From positions 141,248-205,247 of the forward strand of contig NZ_BMTV01000005.1 of the NCBI RefSeq assembly GCF_014649855.1: a stretch of DNA of 64,000 bases, in the 5' to 3' direction. The notes beneath the pieces were generated by a model. That model was not told the DNA's origin, searched no databases, and was given only the letters and a program-made list of their open reading frames with translations. How positions within the stretch are numbered: position 1 is the first letter of the stretch; each line of letters starts with the position of its first letter. This document shows positions 42,926 through 51,760 of this stretch, piece by piece. The stretch comes from Streptomyces roseolus (lineage in GTDB: Bacteria > Actinomycetota > Actinomycetes > Streptomycetales > Streptomycetaceae). Both the position numbers and the translations under genes were made by a program.

Positions 42926-43497
42926 CGAGAGCACTCCGGTCGGTCGGGCGGGACAACTGCGGCCGACAGCCTATACACACCCCTTGACGATATTTGGCCC
43001 GATTCTGGAGTCGGACCGTCGGAGACAAGGGACGGCGCCCCGGGAGGGCCACCGGCACCATGCCTCCCTGATCCACCGAATCGAGCCCCGCCCCGCCCGT
43101 TGAGCGCCCCGCACCAGCGGCCGGCGCCCGCCCCCTCCCCGTACGCCAGGAGCCTGCGCGACGCCACACCCGGCAGCCCGCCGCCCCGGGGCGGCCATCC
43201 CCTCCCCGACGCGGCCCGCCCGCCGCGTAGGATGCCGTACAACGAGGCGCGCGACACCGTCACCCACCTCCTGCTCGACACCCGCGCCAGTTCCGGTGGC
43301 ACCTTCCCGACGGCGGCAGACCGCCCGTGGAACGGGCCGCCGACGCGCTGCGCCGCATGTCCGAAACGGATCCGCGGACCCTCGCCGCACGGCCCTGACG
43401 TGCCGGTACCGCCGTCGCGGCAGCACCATTGGTCCACTCCAACGACGGTTGTCCACAGGGGTGGTACGGCCGACGGGCGGAGCGTACGGTTCCCCCC
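42926..43497. other. 572-base intergenic region with DnaA box and possible gene remnant
   Basis: Near 42965-43000 an AT-richer stretch holds TATAGG on the reverse strand, a plausible -10 for the acidic-protein gene. Between about 43230 and 43398, two overlapping frames give gene-like peptides (ARDTVTHLLLDTR in one; VERAADALRRMSETDPRTLAARP then stop in another), as if a short gene had slipped frame. A consensus Streptomyces DnaA box lies at 43449-43457. I can support no intact gene. Confidence 0.5.
43449..43457 (+). promoter_or_regulatory. Consensus Streptomyces DnaA box (TTGTCCACA)
   Basis: A single perfect match to the preferred Streptomyces DnaA box, 41 bases upstream of the M55 peptidase start. 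No other box lies nearby, so it is not an origin. It might titrate DnaA or place the gene under DnaA influence. Confidence 0.5.
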
Positions 43498-44331
43498 ATG
43501 AAGATCCTCATCAGCGCCGACATGGAGGGCGCCACCGGCGTCACCTGGCCGGCCGACGTGCTGCCCGGCACGCCCCAGTGGGAGCGCTGCCGGCCCCTGT
43601 TCACCTCGGACGTGAACGCGGCGGCGCTCGGCTTCTTCGACGGCGGCGCCGACGAGGTGCTGGTGAACGAGGCGCACTGGACGATGCGGAACCTGCTCCT
43701 GGAGCGGCTCGACGACCGCGTCCAGATGCTCACCGGCCGGCACAAGGCGCTGTCGATGGTCGAGGGCGTCCAGCACGGTGACGTCGACGGGATCGCGTTC
43801 GTCGGCTACCACACGGGCGCCGGCGCCGAGGGCGTCCTCGCCCACACCTACCTCGCCAACTCGATCACCGGCGTCTGGCTCAACGGCCTCCGCGCGAGCG
43901 AGGGGGTGCTCAACGCGCACGTGGTCGCCGAGTACGGCGTCCCCGTCGTCCTCGTCACCGGCGACGACCTGACCTGCGAGGACGCCCTCGACTACGCCCC
44001 CGAGGCGCTCAAGGTCGCCGTCAAGGACCACGTCTCGCGGTACGCGGCCGTGTGCCGGACGCCGGCCCGCACCGCCGCCGACATCCGGGCCGCGGCCCGT
44101 GAGGCCGCAGCCCTGGCCGTCCGTCACGAGCCCGCGCACGCCGGGCCGCACACCGTCCAGGTGGAGTTCGACGCCGAGCACCTGGGCGCCGCCGCCACGG
44201 TGGTTCCCGGCGTGGCGCGCAGCGGTGAGCGGCGCGTCGCCTACACCAGCGCGACGATGTACGAGGCGATCCGCACGTTCAAGGCGGTCACGACGATCGT
44301 CTCGGCCGCCGTGGAGGAGCAGTATGGCTAG
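43498..44331 (+). CDS. M55-family D-aminopeptidase (DppA-like)
   Basis: A 277-residue zinc peptidase resembling Bacillus DppA, which removes N-terminal D-amino acids (for example from D-Ala-D-Ala). Metal motifs are visible: ISADMEGATGV (Asp8, Glu10), VNEAHWTM (about 60), FVGYHTGAGAEG (about 103) and VTGDD with a Glu shortly after (about 160). The ATG lies 7 bases after TACGGT with no ribosome site, suggesting a leaderless message. It is the first gene of a four-peptidase cluster. The next ATG lies within this gene's last codons, indicating translational coupling. Confidence 0.9.
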   Translation: MKILISADMEGATGVTWPADVLPGTPQWERCRPLFTSDVNAAALGFFDGGADEVLVNEAHWTMRNLLLERLDDRVQMLTGRHKALSMVEGVQHGDVDGIAFVGYHTGAGAEGVLAHTYLANSITGVWLNGLRASEGVLNAHVVAEYGVPVVLVTGDDLTCEDALDYAPEALKVAVKDHVSRYAAVCRTPARTAADIRAAAREAAALAVRHEPAHAGPHTVQVEFDAEHLGAAATVVPGVARSGERRVAYTSATMYEAIRTFKAVTTIVSAAVEEQYG

Positions 44332-45697
44332 CAGCACGTCCCCCGACAGCACGTCCCCCGACAACGCGTCGTCCCTCGCGGGGCCCGACGCGAAGGCGCT
44401 CGACGAGGTCGTCGCCTTCACCTCGGACCTCATCCGCGTCGACACCACCAACCGCGGCGGCGGCGACTGCCGCGAGCGCCCCGCCGCCGAGTACGTCGCC
44501 GAACGGCTCGCCGACGCGGGGATCGAACCGACCCTCCTGGAGCGCACCCCCGGCCGGACCAACGTGGTCGCCCGCATTCCCGGCACCGACCCCACCGCAC
44601 CCGCGCTCCTCGTCCACGGCCACCTCGACGTCGTGCCCGCCGACCCGGCCGAGTGGACCGTCCACCCCTTCTCCGGGGAGGTCCGCGACGACGTCGTCTG
44701 GGGGCGCGGCGCCGTCGACATGAAGAACATGGACGCGATGGTCCTCGCCGTCGCCCGCTCCTGGGCCCGCCAGGGGATCCGGCCGCGCCGCGACATCGTC
44801 CTCGCCTACACCGCCGACGAGGAGGACAGCGCCGAGGACGGCTCCGGCTTCCTCGCCGACCGGCACGCCGCGCTCTTCGAGGGCTGCACCGAGGGCATCA
44901 GCGAGTCCGGCGCCTTCAGCTTCCACCCGCACCCCGGCATGACGCTCTACCCCATCGGGGCCGGGGAGCGGGGCACCGCCTGGCTCAGGCTCACCGCCCG
45001 CGGCCGGGCCGGCCACGGCTCCAAGGTCAACGAGGCGAACGCGGTCACCCGCCTCGCCGCCGCCGTCGCCCGCATCGGCGCCCACACGTGGCCGGTGCGG
45101 CTCACCGCCACCGTCCGCGCCGCCCTCGCCGAACTGGCCGCGCTGCACGGCGTCGAAGCCGACACCGGGGACCCGGAGTCCGACGTGCCGCTCCTGCTCG
45201 ACAAGCTGGGGCCGGCCGCCGCCCTCGTCGAGGCCACCGTCCGCAACAGCGCCAACCCGACGATGCTCCAGGCCGGGTACAAGTGCAACGTCATCCCGGG
45301 CCAGGCCGTCGCCTACGTCGACGGGCGCGTGCTGCCCGGCACCGAGGACGAGTTCGCGGCCACCATGGACCTGCTCACCGGGCCGGACGTCGCGTGGGAG
45401 TTCCACCACCGCGAGGTGCCCCTCGAAGCACCCGTCGACTCCCCGACCTTCGCCAAGCTGCGGGCCGCCGTCGAGCGCTTCGACCCGGACGGGCACGCCC
45501 TGCCCTTCACCATGTCCGGCGGCACCGACGCCAAGCAGTTCTCCCGGCTCGGCATCACCGGCTACGGCTTCTCGCCGCTGAAGCTGCCCCCGGGCCTGGA
45601 CTACGGCGCGCTCTTCCACGGCGTCGACGAACGCGTCCCCGTCGACGCCCTGCACTTCGGCGTGCGGGTGCTCGACCACTACCTGAAGACCGCGTAG
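44324..45697 (+). CDS. M20-family metallopeptidase (dipeptidase/carboxypeptidase type)
   Basis: A 457-residue di-zinc peptidase. Signatures are LLVHGHLDVVPAD (metal His and Asp, about 85), GRGAVDMKNMDA (bridging Asp, about 115), YTADEEDSAEDGS (catalytic and metal Glu, about 148), the dimerisation-domain GRAGHGSKVNEANAV and FTMSGGTDAKQF. It would cleave short peptides to amino acids in the cytoplasm. The N-terminus carries a short repeat (TSPDSTSPDN). A GGAGGAG site lies inside the upstream gene, whose end overlaps this start by 8 bases. Confidence 0.92.
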   Translation: MASSTSPDSTSPDNASSLAGPDAKALDEVVAFTSDLIRVDTTNRGGGDCRERPAAEYVAERLADAGIEPTLLERTPGRTNVVARIPGTDPTAPALLVHGHLDVVPADPAEWTVHPFSGEVRDDVVWGRGAVDMKNMDAMVLAVARSWARQGIRPRRDIVLAYTADEEDSAEDGSGFLADRHAALFEGCTEGISESGAFSFHPHPGMTLYPIGAGERGTAWLRLTARGRAGHGSKVNEANAVTRLAAAVARIGAHTWPVRLTATVRAALAELAALHGVEADTGDPESDVPLLLDKLGPAAALVEATVRNSANPTMLQAGYKCNVIPGQAVAYVDGRVLPGTEDEFAATMDLLTGPDVAWEFHHREVPLEAPVDSPTFAKLRAAVERFDPDGHALPFTMSGGTDAKQFSRLGITGYGFSPLKLPPGLDYGALFHGVDERVPVDALHFGVRVLDHYLKTA

Positions 45698-45784
45698 CGC
45701 TCCGCGGACCGCACAGCGCTCCGCAGACCGCGCGGACACCGACGTCCGCGTGCGACCGGACCGGAACCCCGGGGGGATTCGAGG

Positions 45785-47782
45785 ATGCAGAACACGGCCG
45801 CCCACGGCAGCTGGCCGTCGCCCGTCACCGCCGCGCTCGCGGCCGCCGACGACGGACGGCCCGACCACGTGGCCGCCGTCGGCGACGAGGTGTGGTGGAC
45901 CGCGCCCCGGCCCGCCGAAGGCGGCCGCCGGACCCTCGTCCGGCGGCGCGCCGACGGCACCGAGGAGACCCTGCTCCCCGCGCCGTGGAACGTCCGCAAC
46001 CGCGTCCTCGAGTACGGCGGCCGCCCCTGGGCCGCCGCCGAACGGCCCGCCGGCGGGCCCCTCGTGGTCTTCGGCCACTTCCCCGACCAGCGGCTGTACG
46101 CCCACGAGCCCGACGCCGGGCCGGGCGCGGAGCCCCGGCCGCTCACCCCCGTCTCCGGGCTCGGCGGCGGGCTGCGCTGGACCGACCCGGTGCTCGTGCC
46201 CGAGCGCGGCGAGGTCTGGTGCGTCCTGGAGGAGTTCACCGGCCCCGCACCCACCGACGTCCGCCGGGTCCTCGCCGCCGTCCCGCTCGACGGTTCCGCC
46301 GCCGACGACCGGGCCGCCGTCCGCGAGCTCTCCGACGGACGCCACCACTTCGTCACCGGGCCCCGGATCTCGCCCGACGGGCGACGGGCCGTCTGGCTCG
46401 GCTGGGACCACCCCCGGATGCCGTGGGACGGCACGGAGGCCGTCCTCGCCGAGATCACCGCCGACGGCACCCTCGCCGGCGCCAGGACCGTCGCCGGCGG
46501 ACCGGAGGAGTCGGTGCCCCAGGCCGACTGGGACGCGGCGGGCCGGCTGCTCTTCGCCGGCGACCGCAGCGGCTGGTGGAACCTCTACCGGGCCGAGGTC
46601 GCCGCCGACGGCACCCTCGGCCCGGTCACCGCGCTCTGTCCCCGCGAGGAGGAGTTCGCCGGGCCCCTCTGGCAGACCGGGCTCACCTGGTTCAAGGCCC
46701 TGGAGACCGGGCCCGTCGCCGTCCTCCACGGCCGGGGCGACGCCGTCCTCGGCATCCTCGACCCCGACACCGGCACCCTCGTCGACGCCCCCGGGCCCTG
46801 GACCGTCTGGACCGCCACCCTCGCCGTCCACGGCACCCGGGTCCTCGGCGTCGCCGCCGCGGCCCACCGCCGCCACGAGGTCGTCGAGCTCGACACCCGC
46901 ACCGGACGCACCCGGGTCATCGGCTCCCCGCACACCGACCGGGTCGACCCCGCCCACTACCCCGAGCCCGTCGTCCGCACCTTCACCGGGCCCGGCGGCC
47001 GCGACATCCACGCGCACGTCCACCCGCCGCGCCATCCCACCGCCGGCGGACCCGCCGGCGAGCTCCCGCCCTACGTCATCCGCGCCCACGGCGGCCCCAC
47101 CGGCCACTCCGCCCTCGTCCTCGACCTGGAGACCGCCTACTTCACCTCCCGGGGCATCGGCGTCGCCGAGGTCAACTACGGCGGCTCCACCGGCTACGGC
47201 CGTGCCTACCGCGAGCGGCTGCGCGGCGAGTGGGGGGTCGTCGACGTCGAGGACTGCGCCGCCGTCGCCACCGCCCTCGCCGCCGAGGGCACCGCCGACC
47301 CCGCCCGGCTCGCGATCCGCGGCGGCAGCGCCGGAGGCTGGACCAGCGCCGCCTCCCTCGTCCGCACCGACGTCTACGCCTGCGGCACGATCATCTACCC
47401 CGTCCTCGACCTGACGGGCTGGTCCGACGAGACCCACGACTTCGAGTCCCGCTACCTGGACGGCCTCATCGGCCGCCTCGACGAGGTGCCGGAGCGGTAC
47501 GCGGAGCGCTCCCCGATCGAGCACGTCGACCGGATCACCGCCCCCTTCCTGCTCCTCCAGGGGCTCGACGACGTCATCTGCCCGCCCGCCCAGGCCGAGC
47601 GGTTCCTCGCCCGCGCCGCCGGCCGGGGCGTCCCGCACGCCTACCTCGCCTTCCCCGGCGAGGGCCACGGCTTCCGGCACGCCGACACCATGATCCGCGC
47701 CCTGGAGGCCGAACTCGCCCTCTACGCGCGCGTCTTCGGCTTCGAGCGGCCCGACGTCCCGGCCCTGGAGCTGCGCACATGA
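45785..47782 (+). CDS. S9-family prolyl-oligopeptidase-like peptidase
   Basis: A 665-residue serine peptidase. The N-terminal two-thirds form a beta-propeller (repeated WS-D-GR / G-D-R-S-GWWNLYR-type blades). The C-terminal alpha/beta-hydrolase domain (about 410-665) has VIRAHGGPTGHS (oxyanion), NYGGSTGYGRAYRERLRGEWGVVD, the nucleophile in IRGGSAGGWTS (about 515), the Asp in LLLQGLDDVICPP and the His in FPGEGHGFRHAD. This is the acylaminoacyl-/dipeptidyl-peptidase layout and it removes small peptides. There is no signal peptide, so it is probably cytoplasmic. Its stop overlaps the next ATG (ATGA). Confidence 0.93.
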   Translation: MQNTAAHGSWPSPVTAALAAADDGRPDHVAAVGDEVWWTAPRPAEGGRRTLVRRRADGTEETLLPAPWNVRNRVLEYGGRPWAAAERPAGGPLVVFGHFPDQRLYAHEPDAGPGAEPRPLTPVSGLGGGLRWTDPVLVPERGEVWCVLEEFTGPAPTDVRRVLAAVPLDGSAADDRAAVRELSDGRHHFVTGPRISPDGRRAVWLGWDHPRMPWDGTEAVLAEITADGTLAGARTVAGGPEESVPQADWDAAGRLLFAGDRSGWWNLYRAEVAADGTLGPVTALCPREEEFAGPLWQTGLTWFKALETGPVAVLHGRGDAVLGILDPDTGTLVDAPGPWTVWTATLAVHGTRVLGVAAAAHRRHEVVELDTRTGRTRVIGSPHTDRVDPAHYPEPVVRTFTGPGGRDIHAHVHPPRHPTAGGPAGELPPYVIRAHGGPTGHSALVLDLETAYFTSRGIGVAEVNYGGSTGYGRAYRERLRGEWGVVDVEDCAAVATALAAEGTADPARLAIRGGSAGGWTSAASLVRTDVYACGTIIYPVLDLTGWSDETHDFESRYLDGLIGRLDEVPERYAERSPIEHVDRITAPFLLLQGLDDVICPPAQAERFLARAAGRGVPHAYLAFPGEGHGFRHADTMIRALEAELALYARVFGFERPDVPALELRT

Positions 47783-48759
47783 CGGCCCCCGCCCCCGGAC
47801 CCGGCATCCCGCCCTCCGGAGCCGCCGCCCCGGCCGGCGTTCCCGCGCTCGCCCGGCCCGGCCGACTGCGCCCCGGCGACCGGATCGCCGTCGTCGCCCC
47901 CAGCGGCCCCGTCCCCGAGGAGCGGCTCCGCACCGGCCTCGACCTGCTGCGCGGCTGGGACCTCGAACCGGTGGTCGCCCCGCACGTCCTCGACGCCCAC
48001 CCGGCCCTCGGCCACCTCGCGGGCGCCGACCAGGCCCGGGCCCGCGACCTCACGGAGGCGTACACCGACCCCTCCGTCGCCGCCGTCGTCTGCGCGCGCG
48101 GCGGCTACGGCGCCCAGCGGATGGTCGACCTGGTGGACTGGCCGGCGATCCGCGCGGCCGGTCCCAAGCCCTTCATCGGCTACAGCGACGTCACCGTCCT
48201 CCACGAGGCCTTCGCCGTCCGCGCCGGATTCGCCACCCTGCACGGCCCGATGATCGCGACCGCCGCCTTCCTCGGCGAGCCGCGCACCCGGGAGTCCCTG
48301 CGGGCCACCCTCTTCGCGCCCGAGACGGTACGGACCCCGGCGACGGGGACCGCGCTGGTGCCCGGCCGGGCCGCCGGCGTCACCCTCGGCGGCTGCGCCA
48401 GCCTGCTCGCCGCCGACCTCGGCACCCCGCACGCCCGGCCCTCCGCCCGCGGCGGACTGCTCCTCCTGGAGGACGTGGGGGAGGAGCCGTACCGCCTCGA
48501 CCGGATCCTCACCCAACTGCTCCGCTCCGGCTGGCTCGACGGCGTCGCCGGGATCGCCCTCGGCTCCTGGGAGGAGTGCGGCCCGTACGAGGAGGTCCGC
48601 GCGCTCCTCGCCGACCGGCTCGGCGGCCTGGGCGTGCCGGTCGTGGAGCGGCTGGGCTTCGGCCACGACCCCGCCGCGCCGACCGTGCCGCTCGGCGTCC
48701 CGGCCGTCCTCGACGCCGACGCGGGCACGCTCGCCCTCGACGTACCCGCCCTGCTCTGA
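47779..48759 (+). CDS. LD-carboxypeptidase (S66 family, LdcA-type)
   Basis: A 326-residue serine peptidase that in LdcA cleaves the L-D bond before the terminal D-Ala of murein tetrapeptides during cell-wall recycling. The motifs fit: VVAPSGPVPEERL near the start, VVCARGGYGAQRMVDLVDW (Gly-rich region), FIGYSDVTVLHEAF containing the nucleophilic Ser (about 136), LLLEDVGEEPYRLDRILTQL with the catalytic Glu, and the final His in GFGHDPAAPTVPLG. About 25 extra Ala/Pro residues precede the domain. Start overlaps the S9 gene. It is the last gene of the peptidase cluster and is followed by a terminator. Confidence 0.93.
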   Translation: MTAPAPGPGIPPSGAAAPAGVPALARPGRLRPGDRIAVVAPSGPVPEERLRTGLDLLRGWDLEPVVAPHVLDAHPALGHLAGADQARARDLTEAYTDPSVAAVVCARGGYGAQRMVDLVDWPAIRAAGPKPFIGYSDVTVLHEAFAVRAGFATLHGPMIATAAFLGEPRTRESLRATLFAPETVRTPATGTALVPGRAAGVTLGGCASLLAADLGTPHARPSARGGLLLLEDVGEEPYRLDRILTQLLRSGWLDGVAGIALGSWEECGPYEEVRALLADRLGGLGVPVVERLGFGHDPAAPTVPLGVPAVLDADAGTLALDVPALL

Positions 48760-48781
48760 CCACCGCCCCGGCACACGGCCG

Positions 48782-48815
48782 GGCGCCCCCGCCCCGGACG
48801 GGGGACGGGGGCGCC
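48782..48815. terminator. 10-bp hairpin ending the peptidase cluster
   Basis: GGCGCCCCCG and CGGGGGCGCC arms flank a 14-base loop that can pair further (CCCC/GGGG). It lies between the convergent LD-carboxypeptidase and GntR genes. Confidence 0.8.
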
Positions 48816-48855
48816 GTGGGAACCGGGTGCCGGGCGGCGGAGACGGCCGGGCCGG

Positions 48856-49518
48856 CTACTCCGCCGCCAGCCTGCGCCGGTGTTCGGTCGCCTTGCTCTG
48901 GCTGGTCTCCAGGTGGCGCAGCGCCAGCTCCTCGACGCGATCGACGTCCCGCGCCTCGATCGCGCGGAACAGCTCCTCGTGCTCCTCGGCCACGACGGCG
49001 AAGTCGTCGTGCTGGCCGAGCAGCCACCGCATCCGGCTGCGCAGGGTGCCCTCCAACTCGTCGAGCAGGGCGTTGTCGGCGAGCTCGGTGACCGTCTCGT
49101 GGAAGTCCGCCGCGGCCCGCCGCGCCTCCGCGCCGTCGCCGCGGGCCGCCGCCGCCTGCTCGGCGTCGAGGACCGCGCGCAGCTTGGCGAGGCCCGCGCG
49201 GGTGCGGCGCTGGGCGGCGAGCCGGAAGGCGAGGATCTCCAGGGCGGAGCGCACCTCGACGAGGTCGGCGATGTCGGAGGCGGTGAACTCGCGGACCACC
49301 GCCCAGGTGCGCGGCCGGGGCGTCACCAGACCCTCGTTGACCAGGTCGCGCAGGGCGTCGCGGACCGGCAGCCGGCTCACGTCCAGCTCGGCCGCGATCT
49401 CCCGCTCCACCAGCCGGCTGCCGGGGGCCCGGGTCCCGTCGATGATCTGGTCGCGCAGGGTGCGCGTGATCCGTTCCGACTCGGGCCTGAACTCCTCAGC
49501 AGCTGTCATGGCCGCCAT
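48856..49518 (-). CDS. GntR-family regulator, FadR/FCD subfamily
   Basis: A 220-residue repressor-type protein. The winged helix-turn-helix spans residues 15-80 (ITRTLRDQIIDGTRAPGSRLVEREIAAELDVSRLPVRDALRDLVNEGLV). The all-helical FCD domain follows, with the metal-binding pattern LVEVRSALEILAFRLAA, DFHETVTELADNALL and a final ALRHLE helix. FCD regulators usually bind carboxylic acids. Neighbours are adenosine deaminase (same strand, 53 bases upstream) and the peptidase cluster (convergent). The operator class TNGTNNNACNA expected for this subfamily matches sites at 50644 and 51650. The ATG at 49518 is used; 49509 is possible. Confidence 0.87.
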   Translation of the reverse strand: MAAMTAAEEFRPESERITRTLRDQIIDGTRAPGSRLVEREIAAELDVSRLPVRDALRDLVNEGLVTPRPRTWAVVREFTASDIADLVEVRSALEILAFRLAAQRRTRAGLAKLRAVLDAEQAAAARGDGAEARRAAADFHETVTELADNALLDELEGTLRSRMRWLLGQHDDFAVVAEEHEELFRAIEARDVDRVEELALRHLETSQSKATEHRRRLAAE

Positions 49519-49530
49519 TCTTCCACCGGG

Positions 49531-49552
49531 GAGGGCGGCGACCGCCGCCCTC
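49531..49552. terminator. 10-bp hairpin after adenosine deaminase
   Basis: GAGGGCGGCG and CGCCGCCCTC are separated by two bases, lying between the end of add and the start of the downstream GntR gene. It may partly separate their transcription. Confidence 0.6.
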
Positions 49553-49571
49553 CCTCCGCGCGGCCGGCCCG

Positions 49572-50660
49572 TCAGAGCGCCGCGTACCCCGGGCGCACGA
49601 GCTCCTCGATCAGGCGCTCGCGCTCGGGCAGCGGCAGGAACGCGGCCTCCAGGGCGGCGACCGTGAACTCCTCGAAGACCTCGGGGCCGTATCCGAAGGC
49701 GTCCGCCATGTGCTGGAACTCCTCGCTCATGGTGGTGCCGGAGACCAGCCGGTTGTCGGTGTTCAGGGTGATCCTGAACCCGAGCCGGCGCAGCTCGTCG
49801 ATCGGGTGCGAGCGGTAGTCCTCGGCCGCGCCGGTCTGGAGGTTGGAGGTCGGGCAGACCTCCAGGGCGATCCGGTTGTCGCGGACGTAGGCGGCGAGCC
49901 GGCCGAGCGTGCCGTCCTCCGCTATGTCGTCGGTGATCCGCACGCCGTGGCCGATCCGCTCGGTGCCGCAGACCTGTACGGCCTCGTGGATCGACTCCGC
50001 GCCGACGGCCTCGCCGGCGTGGATGGTGAAGTGGCAGTTCTCCCGCTTCAGGTGCTGGAAGGCGGCCAGGTGGCGGGTCGGCGGGTTGCCGATCTCGCCG
50101 CCGGCGATGTCGAACCCGGCGACGCCGTTGTCGCGGTGGGCGACGGTCAGCTCGGCGATCTCCAGGGAGCGGTCGGTGTGCCGCATGCCGGTGAGCAGGG
50201 CGCGGACGGTGATCCGGCCGCCGGTCCTGCGCTCGCCCTCGCGGAAGCCGTCGTTGACGGCCTCGACGACCTCGTCGAGGGTGAGGCCGGCCTCCAGGTG
50301 CTGTTCGGGGGCGTACCGCACCTCGGCGTAGACGACCCCGTCCGCCGCCAGGTCCTCGGCGCACTCGGCGGCGATCCTGACCAGCGCCTCACGGGTCTGC
50401 ATGACCGCGCAGGTGTGGGCGAAGGTCTCCAGGTAGCGCTCCAGCGAGCCGGAGTCGGCGGCCTCCCGGAACCAGACCGCGAGCGCGGCCGGGTCCTCGG
50501 TCGGCAGCGCGGTGTAGCCGCACTCCTCGGCCAGCTCGACGATGGTGGCGGGACGGAGCCCGCCGTCGAGGTGGTCGTGGAGGACGGCCTTCGGGGCGCG
50601 GCGGATCCAGTCGGAGACGGCGGGCCGGGCAGGCGTGGCAGGGTTGTCAGACAAGTGCAT
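49572..50660 (-). CDS. add: Adenosine deaminase
   Basis: A 362-residue zinc amidohydrolase converting adenosine (and deoxyadenosine) to inosine in purine salvage. Metal and catalytic motifs are complete: [11 protein letters not shown] (two zinc His, about 20), [14 protein letters not shown] (His and catalytic Glu, about 200), [12 protein letters not shown] (about 222), [11 protein letters not shown] and [12 protein letters not shown] (zinc Asp). The ATG at 50660 follows TACACT by 8 bases and has no ribosome site. A TTGTCAGACAA palindrome covers codons 3-6, so a bound repressor would block the start of transcription. Confidence 0.94.
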   Translation of the reverse strand: MHLSDNPATPARPAVSDWIRRAPKAVLHDHLDGGLRPATIVELAEECGYTALPTEDPAALAVWFREAADSGSLERYLETFAHTCAVMQTREALVRIAAECAEDLAADGVVYAEVRYAPEQHLEAGLTLDEVVEAVNDGFREGERRTGGRITVRALLTGMRHTDRSLEIAELTVAHRDNGVAGFDIAGGEIGNPPTRHLAAFQHLKRENCHFTIHAGEAVGAESIHEAVQVCGTERIGHGVRITDDIAEDGTLGRLAAYVRDNRIALEVCPTSNLQTGAAEDYRSHPIDELRRLGFRITLNTDNRLVSGTTMSEEFQHMADAFGYGPEVFEEFTVAALEAAFLPLPERERLIEELVRPGYAAL

Positions 50661-50674
50661 GGCCGGGAAGTGTA
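50644..50674 (-). promoter_or_regulatory. add promoter and operator copy 1 (TTGTCAGACAA)
   Basis: The palindrome TTGTC-A-GACAA at 50644-50654 lies just inside the add coding start. TACACT on the reverse strand (50674-50669) is a plausible -10. The sequence fits TNGTNNNACNA, the known FadR-subfamily GntR consensus. Confidence 0.6.
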
Positions 50675-50829
50675 CGTCATGACGCGCCCGGCGGGGACGC
50701 GGATGCCGGAGGAACGATTCCGTACGGCTCCGAGGGCGGGCGTTCCGCACCCGACCGGGCCCGCCGGGACGGAGCGCCGGGCGGTCGGGCGGGCCCGCCG
50801 GGGCGGGGTGCCGGGCGGCGGGGCGGGGC

Positions 50830-51591
50830 TCAGTGGGACTGGAGGACCGGCAGGGCGGGCGCGCCCGTGGGGAGCATGTGCTTGGCGGCCAGGACGGGGG
50901 TGTCCCCGACCCGTACGACCTGGGTGACCAGGACGGCGGCGGTGTCGGCGGGGCGGCCCAGCTGCTCGCCGCGGCGCCGCCCGAGCAGGGTGGCGGTGAT
51001 CCCGCTGTGGGCGTGCAGGGCGACCTCGCGGGAGGCGCCGAGCAGGACCGACAGCATCGACACGGCGGGGCCCGCCGCCGGCGCGGACCCGCACTCCCGC
51101 AGGGCGGCGGCGAAGGCCGGGTGGACGCGGTCCAGGACCTCGTCGTCGGCGGCCCACTCGTGGCAGAGCGCCGCGGGCCCGGCCTCGCCGCCGAGCACCG
51201 ACTCCCAGAACCGCAGCTCGGCGCGGGCCGGGGCCAGCAGGTGCTGGGTGGTGAAGTCGGTGGGCTCCTCCACCGTGCGCAGCAGGGCCCGCACGCGCGG
51301 CCCGGTGCCGCCGCCGATCAGCTCCTCCAGCGGCTGGACCTGCTCGAAGCCCCGGCGCGGCGGCCGCGCGTTCACGGTCCGGCCCACGCCCCGGCGCACG
51401 GTCAGCAGCCCGTCCTCCTGGAGCAGCAGCAGCGCCTCGCGCAGCGCGGGCCGGCTCACCCCCAGCTCGGCGGCGAGCTTCGGCTCGGAGGGGAGGGTGG
51501 AGCCGGGCGGATAGGTGCCGTCGTGGACGGCGTCCGCGATCCGCTCGTAGAGCGCCACCACAGGTCGCCGCCGGTGCCCGCTGGCCGTCAA
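50830..51591 (-). CDS. GntR-family regulator, HutC/UTRA-like
   Basis: A 253-residue regulator. The winged HTH is at about residues 12-75 ([50 protein letters not shown]). The C-terminal part ends with [30 protein letters not shown], which looks like the UTRA ligand domain. A TTG start at 51591 is chosen because GAGGAGGGG lies 3-5 bases upstream and no ATG or GTG fits. TTG starts are uncommon but accepted in Streptomyces. It lies 169 bases upstream of add on the same strand. An 11-base operator is found ahead of this gene and in add. Confidence 0.83.
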   Translation of the reverse strand: MTASGHRRRPVVALYERIADAVHDGTYPPGSTLPSEPKLAAELGVSRPALREALLLLQEDGLLTVRRGVGRTVNARPPRRGFEQVQPLEELIGGGTGPRVRALLRTVEEPTDFTTQHLLAPARAELRFWESVLGGEAGPAALCHEWAADDEVLDRVHPAFAAALRECGSAPAAGPAVSMLSVLLGASREVALHAHSGITATLLGRRRGEQLGRPADTAAVLVTQVVRVGDTPVLAAKHMLPTGAPALPVLQSH

Positions 51592-51649
51592 GGCCCCTCC
51601 TCGTACCGTCTCGTCCCGCGCCCGGTCCCCACCACCGTAACGGTCCTGG

Positions 51650-51660
51650 TTGTCTGACAA
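51650..51660. promoter_or_regulatory. Operator copy 2 (TTGTCTGACAA)
   Basis: The same 11-base palindrome as in the add start (differing only by strand at the centre) lies 59 bases before the HutC-like GntR start and about 100 bases before the rightward LapA-like gene. TTGTCA on the reverse strand overlaps it and could serve as a -35. Confidence 0.6.
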
Positions 51661-51760
51661 GTCACCCGGACGGCGTCGTCGACCGCCCCCTCGACGTGCC
51701 GGTCCCCCCATTCTGGTCCCACGGGTACGCCCGGGACGGACGACGGAGGAGGCGGCGGGC

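Noticed and set aside
43449..43457. Replication origin
   Set aside because: A single DnaA box with no cluster, no dnaA/dnaN genes and no AT-rich unwinding region.
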